A stretch of 64,000 bases of DNA from NCBI GenBank assembly GCA_903858935.1, contig CAIOKO010000010.1:1-64000 (forward strand), read 5' to 3'. The position numbers and the translations under genes were made by a program. Positions 1-9,287 of this stretch are shown here, piece by piece (positions within the stretch are counted from its first letter, which is position 1; each line of letters starts with the position of its first letter). Below the pieces are notes generated by a model, which was not told where the DNA came from, did not search any database, and was given only the letters and a program-made list of their open reading frames with translations. Origin of the DNA: an uncultured Schlesneria sp. Lineage in GTDB: Bacteria; Planctomycetota; Planctomycetia; Planctomycetales; Planctomycetaceae.

Positions 1-196
1 AGGGAATGTTAACGTGACCGTTGCGCGTGTTTCGTGATTTTCCCGTCCAAGTCGGTGCAACCATACAAACATGGCGCAGCCAGTTTTTGAAATTCAGTCA
101 CGTTTCACGGCCTGCAAACTTCACCCGAAGTAAAATTGGTATTTGCCCAGGGGGCAAGTATTGTCGGCTGCCGAGTCGATGCCGGAGCCTGAACGG

Positions 197-1831
197 ATGA
201 CACTTTGGTCGCACCGCCGAGGGAGACCGATCACCCAACAGTGCGTCACACTTCTCTTGTGGTTGCTGTCGGCCCATATTCTTTTTGCGCAAGATCCCAG
301 TGACGATGGCATCGGTTCAACGTCCCCTGCCGCTGCGAGTATCGAACAGCGCATTTACGAACTGGAACAGCGTCAATCTGAACTTATCGAGCAGAACCGC
401 GTGTTATCGCGTCGATTGCAGGATCTATCGTCGGATACTCAACAACGGCTATCAAACGAATCTGATTCGAACGGTGCGATACTTTCGCCTTTCCCTTCAC
501 AGGATAATCGGACGACTGGCAACGGCGCAACGTTCAGTAACAACGTTCGCAGTCCCGCTGAAGTCTTTCCGTCGCCTGCCTTTGATACGGCTTTAGAATT
601 CCCGCTGGAGCGAAAGTCGTCGTTGAATTCAGGGACTGGACCACCCAGATACTACGTTGGTTATGATCGGGGCTTTGTGTTCCGCCCGGTTGACCCCGAA
701 GAATCGCCATTTGAGCTGAAAATCAACGGTCAGGACCAGATTCGGTACACGGGGTTTGAGCGAGAGCACGCCATCTGGATCGACAACGCCGGAATACCGA
801 CAACGATCAGCAATCAGAGTAACTTCCAGATACCTCGCGGTCGACTCATTTTTTCCGGGTTCACGTTTCGCAGGGAACTCAAATATAACCTGAACATCGA
901 TTACAACACTGTCGGCGCCACTCAAATCAATTTTCGTGCTTACTGGCTGGCGTGGCGATTCAGCCGGGCCATGACGGTTTTTGCCGGACAGAGTAAGGTT
1001 CCGGGAAGTCGCGAATGGCTTGAATCGTTTGTCAACACGCTTGGTGCAGACCGCTCCATGGCGACGACCTTTTTTCGTCCCAGCCTCAGCCAGGGGATCT
1101 GGGCGACGGGCGAACCGGCTGACGGACTGTTCTATCATGTGATGATGTCCAACGGTTTCAACACTGTTGGAGCAACTCCACAAACACTCAGTTCCGTCAT
1201 GGCGTTTTCGGGATCGGTCTGGTGGGAGCCATGTGGTGATTTTGGAAGTGGATATTCCGATTTTGAATGGCATTTAGAACCGTCCATTCGCGTTGGTACG
1301 AGTCTGACGTACTCGCCCGAACAAGGTCCGCAAGGAAGTACCACCGCACCCGAGAATTCGTCGATTCGACTTTCGGATGGTACCCTGATCACGGAAACCG
1401 GTGCCCTCGCACCCGGAGTCACCTTGAACGCATTTAAAATTGGGCTCGCAACGGTTGATTTTTCTTACAAACATCGAGGATTCAGCGCGAGCACCGAGTT
1501 TTTCTCGCAAGAATTGTTCGGCTTAAAAGGGAGCGGCCCTCTTCCGATATCATCTATCTCCCAGTGGGGTGGATTTGTGCAGGGGGGGTACTTTGTTGTT
1601 CCCAAAAAAATAGAACCGTATGCCCGCCTGTCCTATGTCACAGGCCCTTACGGTTCCGGTTCTGAATATGCGGGTGGTTTGAACTGGTTCTTGCTGCCCG
1701 GCAAGCAGAACCTGCGTTTTACCTTCGACGCTGCCTGGCTGGATAATAACCCGGCCACACAGAATCGAACGAACCTGCAATCAGGCCAGACCGGGATACT
1801 TGTCCGCTCGCAGCTACAGATCTTTTTCTAA
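197..1831 (+). CDS. OprP/OprO-type outer-membrane porin
   Basis: Probably a phosphate-selective-porin family beta-barrel that lets anions cross the outer membrane. With the ATG at 197 the protein has 544 residues. It has a basic N-terminus and a hydrophobic signal segment (CVTLLLWLLSAHILFAQ), then a heptad-rich coiled coil (IYELEQRQSELIEQNRVLSRRL), a Ser/Asn-rich linker, and a long stretch of alternating beta strands from about residue 160 ending in an aromatic C-terminal strand (LQIFF), as expected for barrel insertion. An in-frame TTG at 143 and ATG at 179 lie upstream; 197 was preferred because the signal peptide directly follows and GGAG sits at 184-187. It resembles the second porin at 9288-11123 in domain order. 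Substrate specificity cannot be read from the sequence. Confidence 0.8.
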   Translation: MTLWSHRRGRPITQQCVTLLLWLLSAHILFAQDPSDDGIGSTSPAAASIEQRIYELEQRQSELIEQNRVLSRRLQDLSSDTQQRLSNESDSNGAILSPFPSQDNRTTGNGATFSNNVRSPAEVFPSPAFDTALEFPLERKSSLNSGTGPPRYYVGYDRGFVFRPVDPEESPFELKINGQDQIRYTGFEREHAIWIDNAGIPTTISNQSNFQIPRGRLIFSGFTFRRELKYNLNIDYNTVGATQINFRAYWLAWRFSRAMTVFAGQSKVPGSREWLESFVNTLGADRSMATTFFRPSLSQGIWATGEPADGLFYHVMMSNGFNTVGATPQTLSSVMAFSGSVWWEPCGDFGSGYSDFEWHLEPSIRVGTSLTYSPEQGPQGSTTAPENSSIRLSDGTLITETGALAPGVTLNAFKIGLATVDFSYKHRGFSASTEFFSQELFGLKGSGPLPISSISQWGGFVQGGYFVVPKKIEPYARLSYVTGPYGSGSEYAGGLNWFLLPGKQNLRFTFDAAWLDNNPATQNRTNLQSGQTGILVRSQLQIFF

Positions 1832-2009
1832 GATCAACGCGCACCGTTCATTTGATGCTGAATCATCACCGTATGCACCTATCAGACATTCAATTTGGAT
1901 ACATTAATGGGCTCGGAAACAAACCCGGAGTTCGGTTGTGGCGTGCTTTAAAACAGGAACTTCTGGAACGAATATTGAGTAAACTTTTGATACGACAGTA
2001 AGGTGCAAG

Positions 2010-2723
2010 ATGGCTTCTGCTTCGGAAAGATTGATCGCGATCGGTGACGTACATGGATGTGTGCATGCCCTGGACGCCTTGCTGAAAGAGATTGCTCCAA
2101 ACTCATTGGATCGCCTCGTGTTCCTGGGCGATCTGATCGACCAAGGGCGCGACAGCGCCGCCGTACTCGACCGGTTGATCGAGTTGCGACAACGCTGTCA
2201 GGTTGTCCTGATCAAGGGGAATCATGAAGAGATGCTTTATTCCGCAAGGGAAAGTGAAAAATCACTGAGATACTGGGAGGAATGCGGTGGCGTCTATACG
2301 TTGAACTCATACAAATTCGGCGCAGGTCTCGACGTGATCCCGCCAGAGCACTGGCGGTTACTTTCCACGAGTCTTCCTTACTATGAAACAGACTCATTCA
2401 TTCTGACGCACGCCAATTATGATCCAAATCGACCGATGAATCTGCAGGAATCGTATCAATTGCGATGGGCGTTGTTTGAACCTGATGAAATGCAACCGCA
2501 CAAGTCTGGCAAGACGGTCGTTGTCGGACATACGGAGCAACGTGATTGCGAGATTCTGGACTTAGATTTCGCAATATGTATCGATACGGCTTGCTGGCGA
2601 CACGGTTGGTTGACAGCGCTGGAACTTAATTCACGTACTCTCTGGCAAGCGAGTCGCTGGGGCCTTCTTCGAGATGACGATGAGCCAACGCATAAAGGCA
2701 AGCTGCCACAACTCGTCCGTTGA
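2010..2723 (+). CDS. Calcineurin-like metallophosphatase (PP1/ApaH-type)
   Basis: A cytoplasmic metal-dependent phosphoesterase of 237 residues. All family blocks are visible in order: GDVHG near residue 13, GDLIDQG near 41, GNHE near 71, a histidine in LTHANYD near 133 and GHTEQ near 172. These supply the two-metal site of serine/threonine phosphatases and diadenosine-tetraphosphate hydrolases. Bacterial members of this size act on phosphoproteins or on Ap4A-like nucleotides, and the sequence does not decide between them. The start ATG is preceded by AAGGTG. It stands alone, convergent with pta. Confidence 0.85.
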   Translation: MASASERLIAIGDVHGCVHALDALLKEIAPNSLDRLVFLGDLIDQGRDSAAVLDRLIELRQRCQVVLIKGNHEEMLYSARESEKSLRYWEECGGVYTLNSYKFGAGLDVIPPEHWRLLSTSLPYYETDSFILTHANYDPNRPMNLQESYQLRWALFEPDEMQPHKSGKTVVVGHTEQRDCEILDLDFAICIDTACWRHGWLTALELNSRTLWQASRWGLLRDDDEPTHKGKLPQLVR

Positions 2724-2791
2724 CAGCACCGTGACCACCGCAACTCCTGGAAATTCTTTGACTTCTTTTTTAATGAATTTGTCGAACGTAT

Positions 2792-4888
2792 CTACGGTTT
2801 CGTGGCTTGGATCGCAGTGAGAGCAATCGTGTAGACGATATCTTCGATCAGCGCGCCTCGAGACAGGTCGTTCACGGGCTTTTTCAGGCCTTGCAGCATG
2901 GGGCCAATACTAATGACGTTCGCGCTGCGCTGTACGGCTTTGTAGGTTGTGTTTCCAGTGTTCAGATCGGGGAAAACAAAGACTGTTGCCTTGCCAGCTA
3001 CAGGGCTATTCGGAGCCTTGGCCTTAGCAACGTCAAGCGTCGAGGCCGCGTCATATTGCAACGGGCCATCAATCAAGAGATCCGGTCGTAACTCCCTGGC
3101 AATGTGGGTTGCCTCACGGACTTTGTCCACACCGACCCCGCTTCCGGACGTACCCGTCGAGTAGCTGATCAGTGCCACTCGTGGAGTGATCCCGAACTGA
3201 ATTGCCGACTCGGCACTTTGAATCGCGATGTCTGCCAGAACTCGCGCGTCGGGGTCGGTCACGACCGCACAATCACCATAGACCAGAACCTGTTCCGGCA
3301 GGCACATAAAGAAGACCGAAGAGACGACACTTATCCCTGGCTTCGTTTTGATCAACTGCAGAGCTGGACGGATGGTATTGGCGGTCGAGTGGACAGCTCC
3401 CGAGACAAGACCGTCGGCCTCGTCGAGTGCAAGCATCACCGTGCCGAGGACGACGTTATCGGTCAGTTGATCCGCAGCCGCTTGAAGGGAAAGTCCTTTG
3501 TGTTTTCGCATTTCAAACAGCGGCTGTACGTACCGGTCGCGAATCGCCTGTACGTCGAGGATTTCGAGCCCAGGGGGGAGTTCTACCCCCAGCCCTCTTG
3601 CGACGCGTAAGATTTCATCGGGATTTCCCATCAAGGCACAACGTGCGATGCCACGTTCCTGGCAGATTGCCGCCGCTTTGATCGTTCGTGGTTCGTCTCC
3701 TTCAGGAAGCAAAATACGCCGGTTCGCCTGCCGCGCCCGCTCAGTTAAAAGGTAGCAGAATGCGGCTGGTGACATTCGCGGTTCGGCGTCACTTGACCGG
3801 TGTGCGACCAGCCACTGATCATCGAAGTGGCGCGCTGTGAATTCCATTGCCGCACGAATTCGTGGCGTATCGTCGATGGGGATTTCCCGGCTCATCCCAT
3901 TAAGAGCCGTCGCGGTTTCGTAGCTACTTGTCGTTACTCGAAGCACTGGCAAGCCGGTGAGAAATCCAGGTCGACAGAACTCCTTGACTCCTTCCTCGAT
4001 CGGAGTTTCACCGGTCAGCACGAGTCCGGCGATGGGAACTCCTTTGAGTGCTGCCATTGCGACCGCGACAATGACATCGTCGCGGTCGGTTGGTGTCACC
4101 AGGATTGCTCCCTTACGAAAGGTGTTCAGCATATGCGGTACCCGACGGGCGAGCAGCGAAATGTGCTCAACACGTCGGTCATGCATTTCTCCGGCGAAAA
4201 TGATCTCGGCTTTGAGGTGCGCGGCAATATCGCTGGTTCGGCAGTGCGTCAGTTCCGGATTCTCCGGCACAGATCCGATGATGGCAAAATTCGGAATTCG
4301 CGCAAGACCCAATTCGTTGCTGTAACGAGTTCTGATCTGGGTTGATGTTTCATCGTTATGCAAAGTCACGCGGTTCAAGACACAGCCCATAACCCGTTGG
4401 CTACTGAGGCCGCCGTAGGGATTTGCCGCGTTCTCAAGATCCTGCTTGAGACGATCGACGTTCATGTTGGCACACGACGCAACAAGAACAACCTCAGCGC
4501 TCAGAATCTTGACGAGTTCGATGTTCCAGTCGGCAGCGAACGACGATTCCGCAGTCGGAACGAGACCTTCGATGACAACAACCTCTGAATCTGCGGTTGT
4601 TTTTTGAAACGCTGCCATCACTTCGCTCATCAGACGCTCGGTCTGGTGTTCGTTGGCCAATCGCTCGGCCTGTTCGAGCGGAATCGGGGGAGAGGGATTC
4701 AATTCAGTGGTAATACGGATGAAGTGAGTCGACCGTTCCGGTCCAGGGTCGTAATTTTCGTGTTGACGCAGGGGTTTAAAGAATGCGACCCGTACGCCAA
4801 GCTGATCAAACGCACGGATCATCCCCAAAGCAATCGTGGTCAATCCGCTTCTGGGATTCACTGGAACGAGATAAAGAATCTTTTTCAT
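2792..4888 (-). CDS. pta: Phosphate acetyltransferase
   Basis: Interconverts acetyl-CoA plus phosphate with acetyl phosphate plus CoA; with AckA it forms the acetate overflow/assimilation pathway. The 698-residue length fits the long bacterial Pta: an N-terminal dethiobiotin-synthetase-like P-loop domain (about 1-210), a central DRTGG domain (about 220-340) and the catalytic PTA_PTB domain (from about 380, beginning near ILLPEGDEPRTIKAA). The start codon overlaps the ackA stop by four bases (ATGA), so the two are translationally coupled, with ackA upstream. The P-loop reads NPRSGLTT, a loose version of the Walker A motif, as is usual in this family's N-domain. Confidence 0.95.
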   Translation of the reverse strand: MKKILYLVPVNPRSGLTTIALGMIRAFDQLGVRVAFFKPLRQHENYDPGPERSTHFIRITTELNPSPPIPLEQAERLANEHQTERLMSEVMAAFQKTTADSEVVVIEGLVPTAESSFAADWNIELVKILSAEVVLVASCANMNVDRLKQDLENAANPYGGLSSQRVMGCVLNRVTLHNDETSTQIRTRYSNELGLARIPNFAIIGSVPENPELTHCRTSDIAAHLKAEIIFAGEMHDRRVEHISLLARRVPHMLNTFRKGAILVTPTDRDDVIVAVAMAALKGVPIAGLVLTGETPIEEGVKEFCRPGFLTGLPVLRVTTSSYETATALNGMSREIPIDDTPRIRAAMEFTARHFDDQWLVAHRSSDAEPRMSPAAFCYLLTERARQANRRILLPEGDEPRTIKAAAICQERGIARCALMGNPDEILRVARGLGVELPPGLEILDVQAIRDRYVQPLFEMRKHKGLSLQAAADQLTDNVVLGTVMLALDEADGLVSGAVHSTANTIRPALQLIKTKPGISVVSSVFFMCLPEQVLVYGDCAVVTDPDARVLADIAIQSAESAIQFGITPRVALISYSTGTSGSGVGVDKVREATHIARELRPDLLIDGPLQYDAASTLDVAKAKAPNSPVAGKATVFVFPDLNTGNTTYKAVQRSANVISIGPMLQGLKKPVNDLSRGALIEDIVYTIALTAIQATKP

Positions 4889-6120
4889 TGTTCCTCAGTC
4901 CCGTTGCGAGTCAGTTTTTGGCAAAGCTGCAAGGTAAAACGACCGATCATCCATTCTTCGTTGGTCGGAACGACGAGCGCTGTCAGCCCCGCAGCGTGGT
5001 CTTGCGTAATACGCCCATCGGATTCTCGACCATGAACAGAATTGCGATCATGATCGATTTCTGGTCGTAGAAACGCCAGATACTGAAGAGTCTTGGCTCG
5101 AACTTCGACACAGTTCTCTCCGATACCCCCGGTAAACACGAGGGCATCGATCCGATCCAACGCCGCACACACGGCGAGAACATGACGGGCAAGTCGGTAA
5201 CAGAAAATTTCAATTGCCAGCGCCGCTTTTTCGTTTCCATGGAGGGCAGCCGTGACAAGCGTTCGCATGTCGCTACTGAGCTCAGAAATTCCAATCAGCC
5301 CACTTTTCCGGTTAATGATGTCATTGACCTGGTGACTGTTCAGCCCGATCTTTTCAGCGATGAACTCCGTCAAGTTCGGATCGATGTCGCCGCTACGCGT
5401 TCCCATGACCAGCCCTTCGGACGGCGTGAGTCCCATGCTGGTCTCAACACTGCGGCCATCCCGGACGGCACAAACACTGCATCCATTGCCCAGATGAGCG
5501 GTGACAAGTTGGAAATTGTCGATCGGCCGTCCGAGCAGTCGAGCGGCCTCGGCCGAAACGAACTGGTGACTCGTCCCGTGAAATCCATATCTCCGAACCT
5601 TGTGTTCGGCGTACCAACTGTACGGAACTGCATAAATATATGCTGATTTCGGCATAGATTGGTGGAATGCGGTATCGAACACGGCAACTTGCGGCAGCGT
5701 GGGAAAGTGTTCCATGGCAATTCGGATTCCGAGGGAATTGGCCGGATTGTGAAGCGGAGCGAGTTCGGCGCACGCTTCGATTTTGGCAATCGCTTCGGCA
5801 TCAATTAAACATGGCTCACGAAAATACTCCCCACCGTGGACAACGCGATGTCCTACGGCACAGAGGCCTGATGGAAGTGCACCGCCGGGCCAGCAAAGTC
5901 CAACAAGTTCGAGGAGCGCCGAGCCATGGTCGGCACCGGGAATCGCTTTTTCAACAGTATTGCCGTCCAATTCGAGCCGGATATTGGTTCCGGCATCCGC
6001 GATCCGCTCAGCAATACCTTTTGCCCTGGCAATCCCGGTCCCAACATTAAGCCAGGCGAACTTCAACGAAGAACTGCCGCAGTTGATGATCAGCACTTCG
6101 TGCGATTGATCGGATTTCAT
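4885..6120 (-). CDS. ackA: Acetate kinase
   Basis: Makes ATP and acetate from acetyl phosphate and ADP, or the reverse. The 411-residue protein carries the ASKHA-fold signatures: INCGSSSLKF near the N-terminus, GHRVVHGG near 90, the VFDTAFHQSMP segment, the nucleotide loop HLGNGCS near 205 and FTGGIGEN near 325. It is the first gene of the ackA-pta pair. No strong Shine-Dalgarno is seen before the ATG. The neighbouring phosphate-binding protein and porins are probably unrelated except for the shared substrate phosphate. Confidence 0.96.
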   Translation of the reverse strand: MKSDQSHEVLIINCGSSSLKFAWLNVGTGIARAKGIAERIADAGTNIRLELDGNTVEKAIPGADHGSALLELVGLCWPGGALPSGLCAVGHRVVHGGEYFREPCLIDAEAIAKIEACAELAPLHNPANSLGIRIAMEHFPTLPQVAVFDTAFHQSMPKSAYIYAVPYSWYAEHKVRRYGFHGTSHQFVSAEAARLLGRPIDNFQLVTAHLGNGCSVCAVRDGRSVETSMGLTPSEGLVMGTRSGDIDPNLTEFIAEKIGLNSHQVNDIINRKSGLIGISELSSDMRTLVTAALHGNEKAALAIEIFCYRLARHVLAVCAALDRIDALVFTGGIGENCVEVRAKTLQYLAFLRPEIDHDRNSVHGRESDGRITQDHAAGLTALVVPTNEEWMIGRFTLQLCQKLTRNGTEEQ

Positions 6121-6552
6121 GTTGTATGACGTTCTTATATCCCGAAATGCCTTGAAACCGGATCTGTATCTTATTTGGAACGCGAAGTCAGGATGTTTCG
6201 TTCACCCGGCGAAGATGATTTAACAGAAAGCACTGTTTCATGCGCCGGAAAACTCCAAAATATGACGATTGTGATTGCGGCGGAAGGCTTTGAAATAGTT
6301 TCGCAGGGTTCTGCATGAAATACAAAATGTGACTTCCGTGCCTCAATACCTTCGTTAAGTGGACTGAAATAAATTATGAGTCTCGCAAAAATACAAATAC
6401 TGCACTCGTGACCCAATAACTGATTTCTCTAGCTTTGTTCATCTTTGGCACCGCCAATGATTTACGAAATCCTGAAAAGCAGAAGTCACACGAACGTCTT
6501 ACGACGCTCCATCGATTGATGCAAACCGAGCATGATGAAGTCAAGGTTGGCT
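6121..6552. other. Intergenic gap, no gene seen
   Basis: This stretch separates the start of ackA from the 3' end of the PstS-like gene (both on the minus strand). It should hold the ackA promoter. Short open frames here have no recognisable protein features, no ribosome-binding site and no codon bias, and I see no hairpin or repeat. Confidence 0.5.
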
Positions 6553-7608
6553 TCAAGGAACAGGCTGTTTTGTCGCGTCATCTTCGCGTTGAATTCCGAC
6601 TGATGCCAGAGCTCGGGTCGCGATCACGTCTCCTACGGGAAGGAATCCGCTGCGAACCACGTCGGACTGTCCTTGATTGCTGTATAAATAAAGTAGAAAT
6701 TCCCGGCTCAACGGTTTGAGTTCTGTTCCAGGCGCGTAATTCACGTAAAGAAACAGGAACCTGGTCAATGGGTAGTCGCCAGAATAAGCGTGTTCGGGAA
6801 TCGGAGAGTAGTATTCCGACTTGATGTCTTGGGAAAGTGGCAGCGCCCTTACTTCATCTGCCTTTGAACCCATGCCGCTGTAGCCGATGGCGTATTTATT
6901 GTTCGCCACACCTTGCACAACCGATGAACTTCCGAGCTGCTCCTGAACGTCCTCGCGAAACGCGCCATTGAACAATGCGTGTTCCCTGAAAAAACGATTC
7001 GTACCCGAGGCGGCATTGCGCCCAAAAAGCGTGATCGGCTTGCTGGACCATTCTCCCGTTAATCCCAGATCACCCCATTTGGTAAGCATATTTGGAGCGC
7101 CCCCTTTTAGCGTACGGGAAAATAAGGCATCGACTTGTTGAAGTGTCAAACCCTTGATCGGGTTATCCTCGTGAACATAGACGGTCAACATATCGATGCT
7201 GGTGGGAAGCGCTACTGGCGGGTAGCCGAATTTTTTCTTGAAGTCATCGACTTCCTTGGCTTTCATCGCCCGGCTCATCGCAATGAACTGAGCTTTTCCT
7301 GAGATCAGTGCCGGGGGGCCAAATGATGAGCCCTCGCCTTCAATTCCGATCGTGACGTTGCTGTAAAGTTTTTTGAAACTTTCGGCGAGTATTGTGACTT
7401 CACCAATCATCGTGTCAGAGCCGTTGAACTGGAGGTCGCCAGAGACCCCCTTTACCACTTTGTACTCGGGCAGCTTTGCGTTCGCTTTCGCTGCGGTTAC
7501 GTCTGCCTTTGTCGGAGTTTGAATTGTCTTCTCTTGTGCCTGTAGTCCATTGAACATGACGGGTAAAGCGACAATCGCGAAACCAAGCATTTGCAGCCGA
7601 ACGTTCAT
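6553..7608 (-). CDS. pstS: PstS-like phosphate-binding protein
   Basis: A periplasmic substrate-binding protein of 351 residues with a clear signal peptide (LGFAIVALPVMFNGLQAQ). The phosphate-binding landmarks of the PstS family are present: GSDTM followed by EGEGSSFGPPALISGKAQFIAMSR, and the second-lobe segment FGRNAASGTNRFFRE. AGAGGT precedes the ATG. In a complete system it would hand phosphate to PstCAB, but no permease or ATPase gene is adjacent, so it is either an orphan serving a distant transporter or a stand-alone binding protein. It lies between two OprP-type porins, which would be consistent with a phosphate-uptake role. The gene symbol is by family, not proven orthology. Confidence 0.82.
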   Translation of the reverse strand: MNVRLQMLGFAIVALPVMFNGLQAQEKTIQTPTKADVTAAKANAKLPEYKVVKGVSGDLQFNGSDTMIGEVTILAESFKKLYSNVTIGIEGEGSSFGPPALISGKAQFIAMSRAMKAKEVDDFKKKFGYPPVALPTSIDMLTVYVHEDNPIKGLTLQQVDALFSRTLKGGAPNMLTKWGDLGLTGEWSSKPITLFGRNAASGTNRFFREHALFNGAFREDVQEQLGSSSVVQGVANNKYAIGYSGMGSKADEVRALPLSQDIKSEYYSPIPEHAYSGDYPLTRFLFLYVNYAPGTELKPLSREFLLYLYSNQGQSDVVRSGFLPVGDVIATRALASVGIQREDDATKQPVP

Positions 7609-7944
7609 AGAAACCTCTTTGCACTTCCAAATCAGTCGCTGGACACTGTTTATTGTTTACTGTCCGTTTATGTTTCGTTAGCGATAGTGTGACGAAATTA
7701 AACGGCTGACAAAAAACTCATTGTTTGACTGGCAAGCCGCCGCACGCGGTTCGCTGGGAACTTTGGCGACAGTAACAACTTCAAGTTCCTCAAAATTGCT
7801 GAATCACCTTCATTGGCCTGTTTCTGTTCGCTTCGAAATAGATACGTCAACGCATTAGTAACTGTTGATTGCATAGCGCGGCATGGGTAGCATACCAAGA
7901 CGTTTTTTAACTTTCAGGTTGTCGCGAGATTTTTCGGGAATCAC
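7609..7944. other. Divergent intergenic region
   Basis: Between the divergent PstS-like and carbonic anhydrase genes; both promoters should be here. A pair of adjacent near-identical heptamers (TGTTTAT, TGTTTAC) lies at 7647-7660, just upstream of the PstS-like start. I could not match it to a PhoB box. Otherwise nothing is seen. Confidence 0.4.
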
Positions 7945-8766
7945 ATGAAAACTCGAAATCGATTGTTGTTGGCTTTCTTGATCGGAGTGATCTGCACCTC
8001 GGCAATCTCCGCGCTGGATCAACCGGTAGTTGTTCCCGAGGCGTCTGGTGTCGCTCAATCGAAGACTGACGGTGTTTTGGAGAAGCCCGTCGCAAAACCA
8101 GCAAGCCCTGGCTCCACGTCCGTGAAACCTGTTGTCGCGTCAGACCAACATGGAAACTCGACGAAGCACGCTCAGGATCAACAGGTCATGACACCCGCAG
8201 AAGCGTTACAGAGCCTGAAAGATGGCAATAAGCGTTTCATTACGGACCATCTTGAAAAGGCAGCAGGGAAAGAACGGTTGATTGAATTGGCGAAAGGACA
8301 GAAGCCGATTGCTGCGGTCATTGCCTGTGCCGATTCCCGTGTCTCTCCGGAACTGATCTTCAATAAGGGTTTGGGAGAGTTATTCGTGCTTCGAGTTGCT
8401 GGAAACGTGTCTACGGAGGCATATGCTCTGGCGGGCTCGGCGGAATACGCTGTGGCGCATCTCAATGTTCCATTGGTTGTCGTGATCGGTCACGAAACCT
8501 GCGGGGCGGTCAAAGCCACCTTAAAGGGTGAACCTGAAAAAGGAAACCTCGGGCGACTGCTCAAAGCCGTGCAGGTTGGTAACCACCTTAATCTGGCAGC
8601 TGCGGTCCGTAACAACGTTATTTTTCAAGCCGACCAATTGCTGTTGGAAAGTGAAATGATCCGCGACTTTGTGATCAGTGAACGCATCATTGTCGTACCG
8701 GCGGTTTATTCCCTAAACACGGGCGAGGTCACGTTTATGGATCCCGTCGTGTGGGAGAAAGGTTGA
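7945..8766 (+). CDS. Exported beta-class carbonic anhydrase
   Basis: Catalyses reversible hydration of CO2 to bicarbonate. The 273-residue precursor starts with a signal peptide (LLLAFLIGVICTSAISA), then a low-complexity Pro/Lys/Val linker to about residue 80, then a canonical beta-class domain. The zinc ligands are visible as C128, H183 and C186 with the catalytic dyad D130-R132 (CADSR, GHETCG). The signal peptide places it in the periplasm, unlike the usual cytoplasmic beta enzymes. It stands alone on the plus strand. Confidence 0.9.
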   Translation: MKTRNRLLLAFLIGVICTSAISALDQPVVVPEASGVAQSKTDGVLEKPVAKPASPGSTSVKPVVASDQHGNSTKHAQDQQVMTPAEALQSLKDGNKRFITDHLEKAAGKERLIELAKGQKPIAAVIACADSRVSPELIFNKGLGELFVLRVAGNVSTEAYALAGSAEYAVAHLNVPLVVVIGHETCGAVKATLKGEPEKGNLGRLLKAVQVGNHLNLAAAVRNNVIFQADQLLLESEMIRDFVISERIIVVPAVYSLNTGEVTFMDPVVWEKG

Positions 8767-9287
8767 ACAAGCGGGGAATTGATCGACGATTGCGGCCCGA
8801 TTTGAATCGCAGGATCGCCCGTAATTCCGCCTCTTCAAAAAACTTATCTGGGTGGGGTATCGGGGGTATAATCTTTACCATTGATCTGGATCGAACCTTA
8901 AAGCGGTCTTCAGCAAGCAATGGCTTTCCCCCGCTCTTCCGTCTGTAAACAGTTTAAGCGAGATCCGGCAGAGAGCATGCCGTATCGCTCTGGGTCGGCA
9001 CCAACGGGCTATGTGTCCGTTCACCGTTTCAGAAGTACTTCTCGCGAAGGCTTGAGTTTAACGATTGTAGCGAGCAGGTGTTTAAGGTTATCCGCTACCT
9101 TACATCTGCGAGATCAAGTGCATACCGAGGCTCACGCCCATGTTGCCGATTGTCCGAAGGTCTAATTAAGAACACGGGATGGATCCTGCTTGTAGCGAGC
9201 GACGCGTCATAAAGTGTCGCCCCATAGATTTTAACAGATCGGCAATTGACGCCGGTTTTGATTTTTCATGCGAATGGATGCGCAACT
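8767..9287. other. Intergenic gap before second porin
   Basis: No credible gene. An 11-base word, TTGTAGCGAGC, occurs twice (9065-9075 and 9190-9200) upstream of the porin and could be a regulator site or chance. No terminator with a T-run was found after the carbonic anhydrase gene. Confidence 0.4.

Noticed and set aside
629-1273. 214-codon minus-strand open frame
   Set aside because: Antisense to the first porin; no signal peptide or motif.
7641-7680. Possible PhoB box before the PstS-like gene
   Set aside because: The CTGT words are 14 bases apart rather than the 11 of a Pho box, and the conserved A/T spacer pattern is absent.
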